From contig NZ_CZRP01000011.1 in NCBI RefSeq assembly GCF_001458115.1, forward strand, positions 186,001 through 250,000: 64,000 bases of DNA. The letters run 5' to 3'. Source of the DNA: Gracilibacillus massiliensis (GTDB lineage: Bacteria > Bacillota > Bacilli > Bacillales > Amphibacillaceae). The position numbers and the translations under genes are program-made. Shown in pieces: positions 38,301 to 46,156 of this stretch. Under the pieces are notes generated by a model, which searched no databases, was not told the DNA's origin, and saw nothing but the letters and a program-made list of their open reading frames with translations. Each line of letters starts with the position of its first letter. Position 1 is the first letter of the stretch.

Positions 38301-38549
38301 GAAGAAGCTTTAAAGCTATTGATTCGAGATAATGGAGTAGGCATCGAAGAGGAAATGATGGAACATATTTTCGAGAGGTTTTATAAAGGAAAAAATCAGG
38401 GCAATCATGATTTTCAAGAAAGTATTGGTTTAGGCTTGGCCATTGTTTATGAGGTTCTTAAAGCACATCAAGGATCAATTAAGGTAAGTAGTATACTAAA
38501 ACAAGGTACTCAATTCATAATTTCTTTACCTTTGTATAAAGAAACTTAA
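35304..38549 (+). CDS. Hybrid sensor kinase: 7TMR-DISM, HisKA-HATPase, REC, second kinase core
   Basis: About 1081 residues. A membrane anchor (5-23) is followed by an extracytoplasmic 7TMR-DISMED2-like domain (about 30-180), seven membrane segments (about 190-395), then HisKA with His in VTSHELRTPLFGMMG and a HATPase domain (NLIDNAVKYT, GVGIAEEQ, GLGIGLDI). A receiver domain follows with phospho-Asp in DIVILDLMMPSISGYE. A coiled coil then leads to a second HisKA (NIAHELGTPVTLMH) and HATPase (NLISNAIKHT, DNGVGIEEE, SIGLGLAIVYE). The start is TTG 35304 behind AGGTGAT. It is operonic with an OmpR-type regulator. 7TMR-DISM sensors often bind carbohydrates, which would suit this region; that is inference. 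Confidence 0.9.
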   Translation: MKKWISILMLIFFIIILIFLFNREEHPSLQNHLILDAETEKIDVYQSLQMIKDRENRLSIEDVSLGDAADSFVPSHKVRQESGFFYTSNWLKFDVENRTEQQEWMLEFAFPIIYELEIFQETNGELTELYHTGAYFPFDNRPTNHRHFIFELAIEPNTTKTFYVKAVGGGDLHPPINIWKPTSFLEKNQQELLLLGLFYGIVLVMIIYNLFLYFSLKMRSYLYYVCVIFLTLMGKLSINGIGYQFFWPDQPEFNIISTTFWVSTACIMIVVFTRSFLDLDRYIPFVKQSAYILIFYQIVVIATLYISHYTALSLMVFGAFITFVSVLASAFISLRRGARQARFFIAGWLIFLTGVFITILERTVVLPFTMITEYAGQATLTIEVVLLSFALADKINIMRKEKALAEQQISESQHLAMVNLKKSDRLKDEFLAVTSHELRTPLFGMMGIAESIRDGVYGKVAPELRNQLSMIISSGQRLTKLVNDILDLSVLHHDQIKLDRKKIQLQGIIDNVVHMSQALVKHQSIRLTKNLDATLPHIYGDPSRIQQILYNLIDNAVKYTKEGTVNITAEAQNEKVIIEVIDTGVGIAEEQLEHIFQPFHQATSGVSRKVSGLGIGLDITKRLVELHDGTIDVQSEVNKGTRFRIMLPALLSDSEQVEEQQPIVHQADESFHLEVPEKLRSTKQGTVLIVDDEVVNVQIMINYLSMEGYHVIHTTNGAEVLSLLQKNPVDIVILDLMMPSISGYEICKRLRKSYSLIELPIIMLTAKNQDESKIASFDTGANDYIVKPCDKSELLARVKTLVNVKKLNQELSLLNQELERKVEERTNKLHEVNHDLTKMNQRLVQMAESRRDMLQNIAHELGTPVTLMHSYIQSIKEGLISIEDTQYNQLVMNKINVLRRLIKDLYDLALLESGKINLHFEKKIAHQWLENISKQLALTVEQGGRGFECQLDASIDKTSFILVDEDRIQQVFLNLISNAIKHTNDKFGKIYFYADWDSEEEALKLLIRDNGVGIEEEMMEHIFERFYKGKNQGNHDFQESIGLGLAIVYEVLKAHQGSIKVSSILKQGTQFIISLPLYKET

Positions 38550-38572
38550 TAGGTTTATTGGGAGGGTAAAAA

Positions 38573-39265
38573 TTGAATTCTCAAAAAATACTCGTCGTAG
38601 AAGATGAATTTGGTGTTCGAGAAATGACCCGTATGTATTTAGAGAAACAAGAATATACCGTATTTACTACTGACAGTGGTACTGAAGTGCTAAATATAAT
38701 GAACAAACATCATCCGGATGCCATATTGTTAGATATTGAAATGCCTAAATTGGATGGATTTGAAGTATGTCAACAAATACGGAAACACTTTGAAACACCT
38801 ATTATTTTTATGAGTGTTCGCAGAGAAACAGCTGATAAAGTAAAATCATTGGAGTTAGGCGGGGATGACTATCTAACGAAACCCTTTGAGTTTATCGAAT
38901 TGGAAGCACGTATAAAAGCGGTACTTAGACGTGTTAGTTCGGAACAAGCGTCAGTAAATAATAAATTAATATATGGGACACTTGTAATTGACTTAGACCG
39001 TTTTAGTTGTTATTTGAATCAAGAAGAATTAATATTATCTCGAAAAGAAATGGAGTTGCTTATCTTATTAGCGAGACATCCGAAAAGAGTTTGGAGTACA
39101 GAGCATCTTTATGACCAGCTATGGGGAATTGATTCGACTGGAAATTCAGAAACAGTAAAAGTGCACATAAGTACATTAAGGAAAAAAATAGAGGTAAACC
39201 CAGCAAAACCAAAATTCATTAAGACGATTAGAGGATTCGGTTATTGTTTTGAACAAGGTGAATGA
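38573..39265 (+). CDS. OmpR-family response regulator
   Basis: A 230-residue regulator. The receiver domain has the acidic pocket VVEDEFG, phospho-Asp in DAILLDIEMPKLDG, and Lys in YLTKPFEF. A winged-helix DNA-binding domain follows (LSRKEMELLILLARHPKRVWSTEHLYDQLWG, VKVHISTLRKKIE, TIRGFGYCF). It starts with TTG behind GGGAGGG, 23 bp after the hybrid kinase, so the two form one system. Targets are unknown. Confidence 0.93.
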   Translation: MNSQKILVVEDEFGVREMTRMYLEKQEYTVFTTDSGTEVLNIMNKHHPDAILLDIEMPKLDGFEVCQQIRKHFETPIIFMSVRRETADKVKSLELGGDDYLTKPFEFIELEARIKAVLRRVSSEQASVNNKLIYGTLVIDLDRFSCYLNQEELILSRKEMELLILLARHPKRVWSTEHLYDQLWGIDSTGNSETVKVHISTLRKKIEVNPAKPKFIKTIRGFGYCFEQGE

Positions 39266-39273
39266 GTAAAACA

Positions 39274-39307
39274 GGAACCATCATACAGGTTATTATATGA
39301 TGGTTCC
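39274..39307. terminator. Bidirectional terminator-like hairpin
   Basis: A 12-bp perfect stem GGAACCATCATA / TATGATGGTTCC with a ten-base loop between the convergent response-regulator and DUF4870 genes. The T-run is weak. Confidence 0.6.
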
Positions 39308-39345
39308 TACGTCTCACTTTATGAAAAAAATTTCTATAATGAGCT

Positions 39346-39711
39346 TTACTTTTCTATTTGATCCTTAGCGATTTTACCAACCATCGGGAACTGGAACTCT
39401 TTGCCTTGATAGGCTTGGTACATACAGTAAATCCAAATAATTAGACCAACTGGTGTCATTAGTGCAGATAAGATCCAGCCAAGAATGGGTATCAGTCCTA
39501 GTATAAAACTTAAAATAAAAAAGCCAACCCATAAAATGATAGATTGAAAAGCATGGTAACGAACAAACCTGTTTTCTTTTTCTATCAACAAAAATATAAT
39601 CCCAGTAATAAAGCCTAAAACATACGTTAAAGCACCTGCTACATTCTCCGTCATCCCTGAGGATGTTTTACCTTTTTCTTCAACTACTTGTTCTTTTTTT
39701 TCTTCTGTCAT
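39346..39711 (-). CDS. DUF4870-type membrane protein
   Basis: A 121-residue protein. A charged N-terminal region (MTEEKKEQVVEEKGKTSSG) is followed by three membrane segments with the DUF4870/Tic20-like pattern AGALTYVLGFITGIIFLLIEKENRFVRYHAFQSI and GWILSALMTPVGLIIWIYCMYQAYQGKEFQFPMVG. ATG 39711 has GGAGGG at good spacing; the frame five codons longer lacks one. Function is unknown. It is a single gene. Confidence 0.8.
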   Translation of the reverse strand: MTEEKKEQVVEEKGKTSSGMTENVAGALTYVLGFITGIIFLLIEKENRFVRYHAFQSIILWVGFFILSFILGLIPILGWILSALMTPVGLIIWIYCMYQAYQGKEFQFPMVGKIAKDQIEK

Positions 39712-39853
39712 TAATATTCCCTCCAATACTCATATATTAGAACCATTTTATAAAAAAAAGGTTAAATTTAGGTTAAGTGGTGAGAATTATTTTGACAAAA
39801 ATATTTATCATTTAAAAGTCTGCTAAGTATCAAATTGTTTTGCAACTTTTGCT

Positions 39854-41032
39854 TTAAATAGCAATAGAATTATTGGTTTCTGATAACGTTAGGTGCGGTA
39901 ATTCGAGAAAATGTTGAATTCCCATTGCACATGCCCCCACTACACTTGCTTTTGCACCTAAACCTGAAAGGACGATATCACGGTATTGTGATACAGAAGA
40001 GATCAGATGTTTTTTGATTTCTATTAATGAATCAGGATAGATTTTTAAGATAGGGCTATTTAAAACAATCATCTCGGGATTATAAAGATTGATTACATTA
40101 TTTAATCCAATAGCCAAATTAGATATCCAATCATTTAAGGCTCTAATGATACCTTCATTCTTTTCGTTTAATAATTGTTTGATATCTGCATGTGTCTCAA
40201 TATTACGTTCCAGAATTTTTTTTGCATTTTCAAAAAAAGTAGGTTCGGATGCATACCTTTCCCAACAGCCTTCATTACCACAGCGACAAGGTTTTCCTTT
40301 CGGATATATGATCATATGTCCCATTTCACCTGCATGCCCATGATAACCTTTGTGTAACTCGCCATTAATAACTATTCCGGCACCAATACCTGATGAAAGA
40401 TTAATATTTAACAAATTTTCACTTTTATGATATTGAAATATCCGTTCCGCATATGCCGATAAATTCGCATTATTTTCAATCGTAACATTGTGAATACCTA
40501 GTTTATTTAAATCTGATAAAATATCTTTCTCTCTCCACTGATTTCTAGGAATAAAGTGAATTCTATTATCAGTAGAAATTGTTCCATGTATAGCGATTAC
40601 TGTCTGAACCAAACCATATCGAGCAGATGAAAAAAATGCTTCGTAGTTTTTTATGTGATCTGCAATTAGTGTGACAATCTCATCATAGATATCTGTGTGT
40701 AGATCAACTTTTTCATATTTAACCGTGTTGCCTTTTAAATCAGTAATATTAAATAGTAGTTGATCATGATCAAGATCGATTCCCAAAAAATAAGCTGCTT
40801 TTTCGTTAATGGAAAGTAATATCGGTCTTCTACCGACAGAATGGTGTTCTTCTTGTGTTTCATAGATTAGATCTTCTTTAAGTAGATCATTTACTTGTAC
40901 AGATATAGTTGCCTTGTTAAGACCTGTAACTTTCGAAAGGCTAGCTCTTGATATTTTGTGATGCTCGAAAATTTCTGATAATATATTGCTTCTATTTATT
41001 TTTTTGATATATGATCCGTCTCCGGTAACCAT
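39854..41032 (-). CDS. XylR-like ROK-family repressor
   Basis: A 392-residue ROK repressor. The N-terminal winged HTH is INRSNILSEIFEHHKISRASLSKVTGLNKATISVQVNDLLKEDLIYE, as in XylR. A ROK sugar-binding domain follows with FLGIDLDHD, NLSSGIGAGIVINGELHKGYHGHAGEMGH and the zinc-type motif CRCGNEGCWERYASE. ATG 41032 starts it. A XylR-type operator lies 22-38 bp upstream, so it is probably autoregulated, and equal sites lie before uxaC and before the larA operon. No xylose genes are in the window, so glucuronate or a related uronate is a better guess for the effector. Confidence 0.9.
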   Translation of the reverse strand: MVTGDGSYIKKINRSNILSEIFEHHKISRASLSKVTGLNKATISVQVNDLLKEDLIYETQEEHHSVGRRPILLSINEKAAYFLGIDLDHDQLLFNITDLKGNTVKYEKVDLHTDIYDEIVTLIADHIKNYEAFFSSARYGLVQTVIAIHGTISTDNRIHFIPRNQWREKDILSDLNKLGIHNVTIENNANLSAYAERIFQYHKSENLLNINLSSGIGAGIVINGELHKGYHGHAGEMGHMIIYPKGKPCRCGNEGCWERYASEPTFFENAKKILERNIETHADIKQLLNEKNEGIIRALNDWISNLAIGLNNVINLYNPEMIVLNSPILKIYPDSLIEIKKHLISSVSQYRDIVLSGLGAKASVVGACAMGIQHFLELPHLTLSETNNSIAI

Positions 41033-41053
41033 ATGTAAACCCCCAAAAATTTA

Positions 41054-41070
41054 TTTGTTTAAAAAACAAA
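41054..41070. promoter_or_regulatory. XylR-type operator before the ROK repressor
   Basis: TTTGTTTAAAAAACAAA, arms TTTGTTT and AAACAAA with a three-base centre, flanked by CTAA, as at 31914. It lies 22 bp upstream of the repressor start on the minus strand, which suggests autoregulation. Confidence 0.65.
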
Positions 41071-41234
41071 CTAACTGTTTACTATATAGTATACCAAATA
41101 ATGAAAAGGAATTAATAGTGTTTGAATAAAAAAACAATCGATTTCAATAAAGTGTTAGTGTATGAAATATTTAAATATTGGTATTGGAGATGATCGGAAT
41201 AAACAGACGATATTCTTGATAATAATTTTCGTGA

Positions 41235-41269
41235 TTAATCAGTGGGATTTTTCAAGTCCCACTGATTAA
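41235..41269. terminator. Hairpin after sensor kinase gene
   Basis: A 13-bp perfect stem TTAATCAGTGGGA / TCCCACTGATTAA with a nine-base loop, between the 3' end of the YesM-like kinase gene and the ROK promoter region. It lacks a strong T-run on the minus strand, so termination is probable rather than certain. Confidence 0.55.
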
Positions 41270-41308
41270 AGTCTTTCTTTATTATTCTTAAATATAATGT
41301 GCTGCTGA

Positions 41309-43060
41309 TTATTCACTGGGGTGTTCGATAATAATTGTTGTTCCCCATCCTTTTTTGCTTTGGATAACAAAGCGATACTCGTTATTAAATAATAATGCGA
41401 CTCTTTTTTGAATGTTGGATAAGCCAATATGGTTGGTCATATATTCTTCTTTGTTTAATTTCTGTAATAGGTGATGTAACTGTTGTTTTGACATTCCTAT
41501 CCCATTATCCGTAATGATAAAACGGATTTTTCCATTGACGTGTCTGATTTTGATTTTGATGGTTAAGGACGTGTTCTGGTCACTACCATGAGTGATTGCA
41601 TTTTCTACAATAGGTTGGAGAATAAATTTTAATACCTGTTTGTCCAAACACTGTTCATCATAATCCCAGAGTACACATATTTCTTGCTCTGACCTGATTT
41701 TAATGATCTCGAGATAATTTTTGGTATGATGTATTTCTTCTTTTAAAGATACTGTATGATGTTTGATTCTTAGTGAAAAATTCAATATATCCGTTAGCGT
41801 TTCGAGCATTTTCGTCACTTTATTCGGTTTTCCTGTAAGTGCCATTGCTCGCCAATAAATAATTGCCAGTGTATTTGATAAAAAATGCGGATTAATTTGA
41901 TTTTGTAGTGCCAATAATTCCGCGGACTGAAGTTGATACTTTTTTTCGTTTAATTCCATTTCTAAATTATTTTTTGATACGAAATTTTTTAAAATCCTCT
42001 GGACAATCAGTTGATATTCATTATCTTTAAAGGAAATATTTTTTGTTAATTTTTCTTCTTCTTGATTGGTTGTATTTAAAATCGAAAGAATATCACTTAT
42101 GTGTCTAGCATTCTTTCGTGATAAGTAGTAGATGGTAGTTGTACCGAGTATTAGTGATAAAAGCACAAATAATACCGTCCCTAATCGTAATTGGTTGGGA
42201 ATTTGATAGATTTCATGTTTCTCCACCATTGAAAAATATCGTAACTGATGTTGATCGGAAATAAATTGATTAACGATATAAGTTGTGTCATCAATCGTTA
42301 TTTCATAATTGGGTTTATTGTTGTTTAAAGATAACTGATCTAAATCTAATGTTTCACTATGACTATTACCATATATTTTATTATTATTTTCGTCTAAAAC
42401 AAAAATACTTTGGTGATGATAATTATTTAATTCTTTAATTAATTCAGAAAAATAACTTTGATAGATATTTAATACAATTAGACCTTCAGATGTTTTAGCA
42501 TTTGTTTTAAAAATATTCCGAAAAACACTAATAACAGGTTCTGTTTCACTAAACGAATAATCGGGCACTAAACGATTTCTCATCCATATGTTGTCATTAA
42601 TTGCAGCGTCATCATATTCTTCAAGCCAGGAACGATCTAACATGGCATCCAATCGGGTAAAACCATTTCTTGATGTTAGAACACGTTCATTTCGATTCGT
42701 ATAGTAAATGTAAATCGATTGAATGTAAGGTGTAGCAATCTCTTTTCTACGTAAATTCCCTTCTTGAAAGTCCGCTTCTTTGATTTGCTCATACGTATAG
42801 GAATCGGCATTAAAAACATTTTGTAACGTTAAAATAATATCAGGGTTCCAATTATAATCTAACGTTAATAAATACATTTCGTTTAATATAGTATTCGTTT
42901 GTTGCTCCAGTTGTTGTAATACATTCATATTATTACTTTGTATCGATTCTCGCATATATTTGTCTGTGATAAAAATAGCGAACGATCCAAGGATAAACAC
43001 AGGGATCAATAACGGAAAAACAAATAACATAATGTTTTTAAAGAGTATTTTATTGTTCAT
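41309..43060 (-). CDS. YesM-type sensor histidine kinase
   Basis: A 583-residue membrane kinase. Membrane segments at about 10-30 and 292-312 enclose an extracytoplasmic sensor domain. A linker then leads to a His_kinase domain with the phospho-acceptor in ALQNQINPHFLSNTLAIIYW and a HATPase domain (FILQPIVENAITHGSD, ITDNGIGMSK, HIGLSNIQKRVALLF). The gene overlaps the upstream YesN-type regulator by 4 bp. Such pairs regulate sugar ABC importers of the CUT1 family, and one lies just across the divergent promoter. Confidence 0.92.
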   Translation of the reverse strand: MNNKILFKNIMLFVFPLLIPVFILGSFAIFITDKYMRESIQSNNMNVLQQLEQQTNTILNEMYLLTLDYNWNPDIILTLQNVFNADSYTYEQIKEADFQEGNLRRKEIATPYIQSIYIYYTNRNERVLTSRNGFTRLDAMLDRSWLEEYDDAAINDNIWMRNRLVPDYSFSETEPVISVFRNIFKTNAKTSEGLIVLNIYQSYFSELIKELNNYHHQSIFVLDENNNKIYGNSHSETLDLDQLSLNNNKPNYEITIDDTTYIVNQFISDQHQLRYFSMVEKHEIYQIPNQLRLGTVLFVLLSLILGTTTIYYLSRKNARHISDILSILNTTNQEEEKLTKNISFKDNEYQLIVQRILKNFVSKNNLEMELNEKKYQLQSAELLALQNQINPHFLSNTLAIIYWRAMALTGKPNKVTKMLETLTDILNFSLRIKHHTVSLKEEIHHTKNYLEIIKIRSEQEICVLWDYDEQCLDKQVLKFILQPIVENAITHGSDQNTSLTIKIKIRHVNGKIRFIITDNGIGMSKQQLHHLLQKLNKEEYMTNHIGLSNIQKRVALLFNNEYRFVIQSKKGWGTTIIIEHPSE

Positions 43061-43797
43061 TTAGTTAACTCCAATTTTTTAGATCGATATTCTCTAGGTG
43101 TAACACCATAATATTTTTTGAACATTCTTGTGAAATTTTTCGGATTATGGTAACCGACTGCTTCACTTATTTCATACGTCTTGTAATGATAATCGCTTAA
43201 TAACTCAGCTGCTTTTTCCATCCTAGTTTTCGTAATGAATTTCGAAATATTATCACCGGTTCTTTCTTTATAAAAACTACTAATATAATTGGGGGACATT
43301 TTTAAGACAGTTGCAATGTCATCTAAGCAAATGTCCGAATAGTTTTTTTGAATATAACTTTCGATCGTTTCTACAATATTCTCATTGTAATTCTGATTTT
43401 GGGAGTGTGATTTGCTCCATTTTTTATCTAATTCTATTTTGGCATTAGAGAAAACCTCATGAATTTCTTCATATTTTCCTGGTTTTACGATGTAATCTTT
43501 TACTCCGTATTTCAACGCTTCTTTCGCATATTGAAAGTCTTTATAACCACTTAAAAAAATTAAATAAATAGAAGAATTTCGTTGATAAAGTTCTTTTGCT
43601 AATTCAATCCCATCCATTACTGGCATCCGTATATCACTTAAAATTACATCTACTTTATGTTGGTCGATGCAAGTTAATGTGTCTTTACCATTACTGCAAT
43701 TATTGATAACATCAAAACCGAGTTGATTCCAAGGAAAGTAATGAGCTAAACCATTGCGTATTTCTGCTTCATCATCGACAATTATCATTTTGTACAT
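43057..43797 (-). CDS. YesN-type AraC-family response regulator
   Basis: A 246-residue regulator: a receiver domain with IIVDDEAEIRNG, phospho-Asp in VDVILSDIRMPVMDG and DYIVKP, then a C-terminal AraC domain with two HTH motifs (CLDDIATVLKMSPNYISSFYKERTG and TYEISEAVGYHNPKNFTRMFKKYYGVTPREYR). It overlaps the sensor gene by 4 bp. The divergent DUF624-ABC transporter operon is the likely target, through the repeated AAGTATCTT-type sites in the gap. Confidence 0.93.
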   Translation of the reverse strand: MYKMIIVDDEAEIRNGLAHYFPWNQLGFDVINNCSNGKDTLTCIDQHKVDVILSDIRMPVMDGIELAKELYQRNSSIYLIFLSGYKDFQYAKEALKYGVKDYIVKPGKYEEIHEVFSNAKIELDKKWSKSHSQNQNYNENIVETIESYIQKNYSDICLDDIATVLKMSPNYISSFYKERTGDNISKFITKTRMEKAAELLSDYHYKTYEISEAVGYHNPKNFTRMFKKYYGVTPREYRSKKLELTK

Positions 43798-43814
43798 TAC
43801 GGTTACCCCCTCAT

Positions 43815-43908
43815 AAAAGTATCTTAATTTCCGAATTCGTAATTAAAGATACTTTTATTGAAATTAGATGAATAAAGATGCCTTTTTTCATTATAAGAGT
43901 ATCTTTTC
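43815..43908. promoter_or_regulatory. Repeated inverted sites in yesN/ABC divergent promoter
   Basis: AAAAGTATCTTAATT (43815-43829) is the near-perfect inverse of AATTAAAGATACTTTT (43841-43856). Related sequences follow at AAGATGCCTTTT (about 43876) and GTATCTTTT (about 43899). This is a plausible array of binding sites for the AraC-type response regulator, just upstream of the promoter of the ABC transporter operon. Confidence 0.5.
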
Positions 43909-43912
43909 TATA

Positions 43913-43932
43913 ATGGAAACGCTTACTATAAT
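43913..43932 (+). promoter_or_regulatory. CcpA cre site overlapping -10 of ABC operon
   Basis: ATGGAAACGCTTACT (43913-43927) fits the cre consensus WTGNAANCGNWNNCW at every position. It runs directly into TATAAT at 43927-43932. The corresponding -35 is poor (TTTTCT), as expected for an activator-dependent promoter. Glucose repression of the transporter is inferred. Confidence 0.65.
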
Positions 43933-43995
43933 GATCATAACATAAAAATTACGCAATATAGAAGATCGATTATTTAAAAAAATGAGGTGGGAGTA

Positions 43996-44634
43996 ATGAA
44001 TGCTGTGGCATTAACAGAAATTGTACGCAAATTTTGTGAAGGATTAATAAAACTCGTATACCTCAATATATTGTGGTTTTTCTTCTCCTTATTAGGTGCT
44101 GGAATATTTGGGATCGTACCTGCTTCTGTTACGTTATGCAAACTGCAAAAACGTTGGTTAGAAGAAAAATATACTCGCTCGATCACAAAGGAATTCTGGA
44201 ATTATTATAAAAAACATTTTTTTAGGTCAAATGGTTTAGCGATTATTATGCTTATAATAGGTGGTATCATTTATTTTGACTTAACGTTTTTTATGAAAAT
44301 GGAAGGGCTTGTTCCACAAATGGTAAGTATCATGATTTTTATTTTATCGGTGTGGTTTATGATGACGTTGATTTACATATTTCCAATATATGTATCTTAC
44401 CAGTTAAAACTGTTGGAATATATAAAATATGCCTTCATTATTGGCATGTTAAATCCATTAAAAACAGTAGGGATTGCAGTTTCCTTGTTTGGAATTGTGT
44501 ATTTATCCTTATTTTACCCGCAAATTTTGTTTTCAGTAGGAATTAGTTTAACTTTCTTTATGATTATGATTATATCCTTGCAAGCTATCGATCATGTAAC
44601 AGTACTGCAAGAAAAACAAGCAAAATCTACATGA
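43996..44634 (+). CDS. DUF624 (YesL-like) membrane protein
   Basis: A 212-residue protein with about five membrane segments and the DUF624 features KLVYLNILWFFFSLLGAGIFGIVPASVTL and FWNYYKKHFFRSNGL. ATG 43996 has GAGGTGGGAG before it. YesL-type proteins accompany CUT1 sugar importers and YesMN systems in Bacillus; their precise role is unknown. It is the first gene of the ABC operon. A second YesL-like gene lies at 62.5 kb beside another importer. Confidence 0.88.
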   Translation: MNAVALTEIVRKFCEGLIKLVYLNILWFFFSLLGAGIFGIVPASVTLCKLQKRWLEEKYTRSITKEFWNYYKKHFFRSNGLAIIMLIIGGIIYFDLTFFMKMEGLVPQMVSIMIFILSVWFMMTLIYIFPIYVSYQLKLLEYIKYAFIIGMLNPLKTVGIAVSLFGIVYLSLFYPQILFSVGISLTFFMIMIISLQAIDHVTVLQEKQAKST

Positions 44635-44650
44635 ATCGATCCAAACTGTC

Positions 44651-44678
44651 TAAAACAATTGTAATAGCAATTGTTTTA
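44651..44678 (+). other. Intercistronic hairpin
   Basis: An 11-bp perfect stem TAAAACAATTG / CAATTGTTTTA with a six-base loop, between the yesL-like gene and the solute-binding-protein gene. It has no long T-run directly after it, so it may be a processing or partial-termination signal that sets the relative dose of the binding protein. Confidence 0.5.
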
Positions 44679-44713
44679 AATAAAATTTTTAAAAGAAAAG
44701 GGGAGAAAAGTTT

Positions 44714-46099
44714 ATGCACAAGAATTCGAAATGGCTTTATCTGTTTATGTTATTATTGTTCGCTGTAGGGTTAGTCACAGCTTGTAGTTCAGGTGACTCA
44801 GATGACGCTAGTGGTACAAACAATGATGATTCTGAGGATGCTTCTAGTGATGAAAATGGGTCTAATGACGATGGCTCAGAAGCTAGTGATGGTGAGCAAA
44901 TAGAATTAAGAATTTTGTGGTGGGGTTCTCAAGATAGACATGATCGAACATTAGAAGTGATTGACATGTACATGGAAGAAAACCCTAATGTTACTATTTC
45001 TCCAGAGTTTTCAGGTTGGGATGGATATTGGGAGAAAATGGCGACGCAAGCAGCTGGTGGAAACATGCCTGATATCGTCCAAATGGATTATGCTTATTTA
45101 AATGAGTATGTTGGTCGCGAATTATTAGTTGATCTAAATTCATTAGTAGATGATGGTACATTAGATTTAAGCGACGTGGATGATGTTTATATTGATGGTG
45201 GTAAAGTAGATGGAAGTCTTTACGCAGTCAATCTAGGTGCCAATGTACATGGTGTTGCTTATGATCCTGCCTTATTTGAAGAAGCGGGAGTAGAAGTTCC
45301 AGAAACAGAATATACGTATGAAGAATTAAACGAAATGGGAGTAGAATTATCTAATAACTTAGATGGTGCATATGGTATTCAGCCTTTTGCAGGTGTGAAC
45401 AATCTTCGTCATTATCTACGTCAAAACGGTGTGTCTTTATTTAATGAAGATGGAACAGCGCTTGGTTATGATGATGACCAATTATTAGTGGATTTCCTAC
45501 AATTAACAGTTGATATGCAAGAATCTGGTGCAGCTGCTCCAGCTGATGTATTTATGGATGCTGGCTCGAACATTGAACAGCAACCAATTGTAAATGGAGA
45601 TACTGCAATGTTTTTAGATATTTACAGTAACCAAATTGTTGCACTTGAATCAGCAGCAGGTCGACCATTAGAATTAGCGCTTAGTCCAATGTTAGAAGGT
45701 GGAGAAGATGGTCACTTCTTAAAACCAAGTCAATTCTTCTCTGTGACATCACATTCTGAGCAACAAGCAGAAGCAGCGAAATTCATCAGTTATTTCACAA
45801 ATAATATTGAAGCAAACGAAGTATTAAATGCTGAGCGTGGTGTGCCGATCGCAACTGCAGTTCGTGAACACCTAAGAGGTTTACAAGACCCTGTTGGTGT
45901 CAAAATGTTCGACTTTGTTGAATTAGCGCAAGACTATTCAAAACCTATTGATCCTCCAGAGCCTGAAGGTGCAACAGAGATCTTATCAATGTATGAAAAT
46001 GAAGTAGAACATCCAATGTATTATCAGCAAATATCTCCAGAGGAAGCAGCCGCGAACTTTAGAGAGAAAGCTAGTGAGATACTAGCAAACAACCAATAA
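44714..46099 (+). CDS. Sugar ABC transporter substrate-binding lipoprotein
   Basis: A 461-residue extracellular lipoprotein. The signal peptide ends in a lipobox LVTAC with the lipidated Cys at 24. A linker unusually rich in Asp, Ser and Glu (about 25-60) follows, then a CUT1-type binding fold (RILWWGSQDRHDRTLEVI, MPDIVQMDYAYLNEYVGRELL, KPSQFFSVTSHSEQQAEAAKFISYF). The acidic linker is common in halophilic or halotolerant secreted proteins. The start is ATG behind GGGGAG. Two permease genes follow; the ATPase (MsmX-like, usually shared) is not in the operon. Confidence 0.92.
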   Translation: MHKNSKWLYLFMLLLFAVGLVTACSSGDSDDASGTNNDDSEDASSDENGSNDDGSEASDGEQIELRILWWGSQDRHDRTLEVIDMYMEENPNVTISPEFSGWDGYWEKMATQAAGGNMPDIVQMDYAYLNEYVGRELLVDLNSLVDDGTLDLSDVDDVYIDGGKVDGSLYAVNLGANVHGVAYDPALFEEAGVEVPETEYTYEELNEMGVELSNNLDGAYGIQPFAGVNNLRHYLRQNGVSLFNEDGTALGYDDDQLLVDFLQLTVDMQESGAAAPADVFMDAGSNIEQQPIVNGDTAMFLDIYSNQIVALESAAGRPLELALSPMLEGGEDGHFLKPSQFFSVTSHSEQQAEAAKFISYFTNNIEANEVLNAERGVPIATAVREHLRGLQDPVGVKMFDFVELAQDYSKPIDPPEPEGATEILSMYENEVEHPMYYQQISPEEAAANFREKASEILANNQ

Positions 46100-46106
46100 C
46101 AGTGAT

Positions 46107-46133
46107 GACAAGTCACCTTTACGGTGACTTGTC
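46107..46133 (+). other. Stable hairpin between binding protein and permease genes
   Basis: An 11-bp perfect stem GACAAGTCACC / GGTGACTTGTC with a five-base loop and no T-run. Its place directly after the binding-protein stop suggests 3'-end protection, giving more binding protein than permease. Confidence 0.65.
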
Positions 46134-46156
46134 CTACTCAATAGGAGGTGGAAGGC

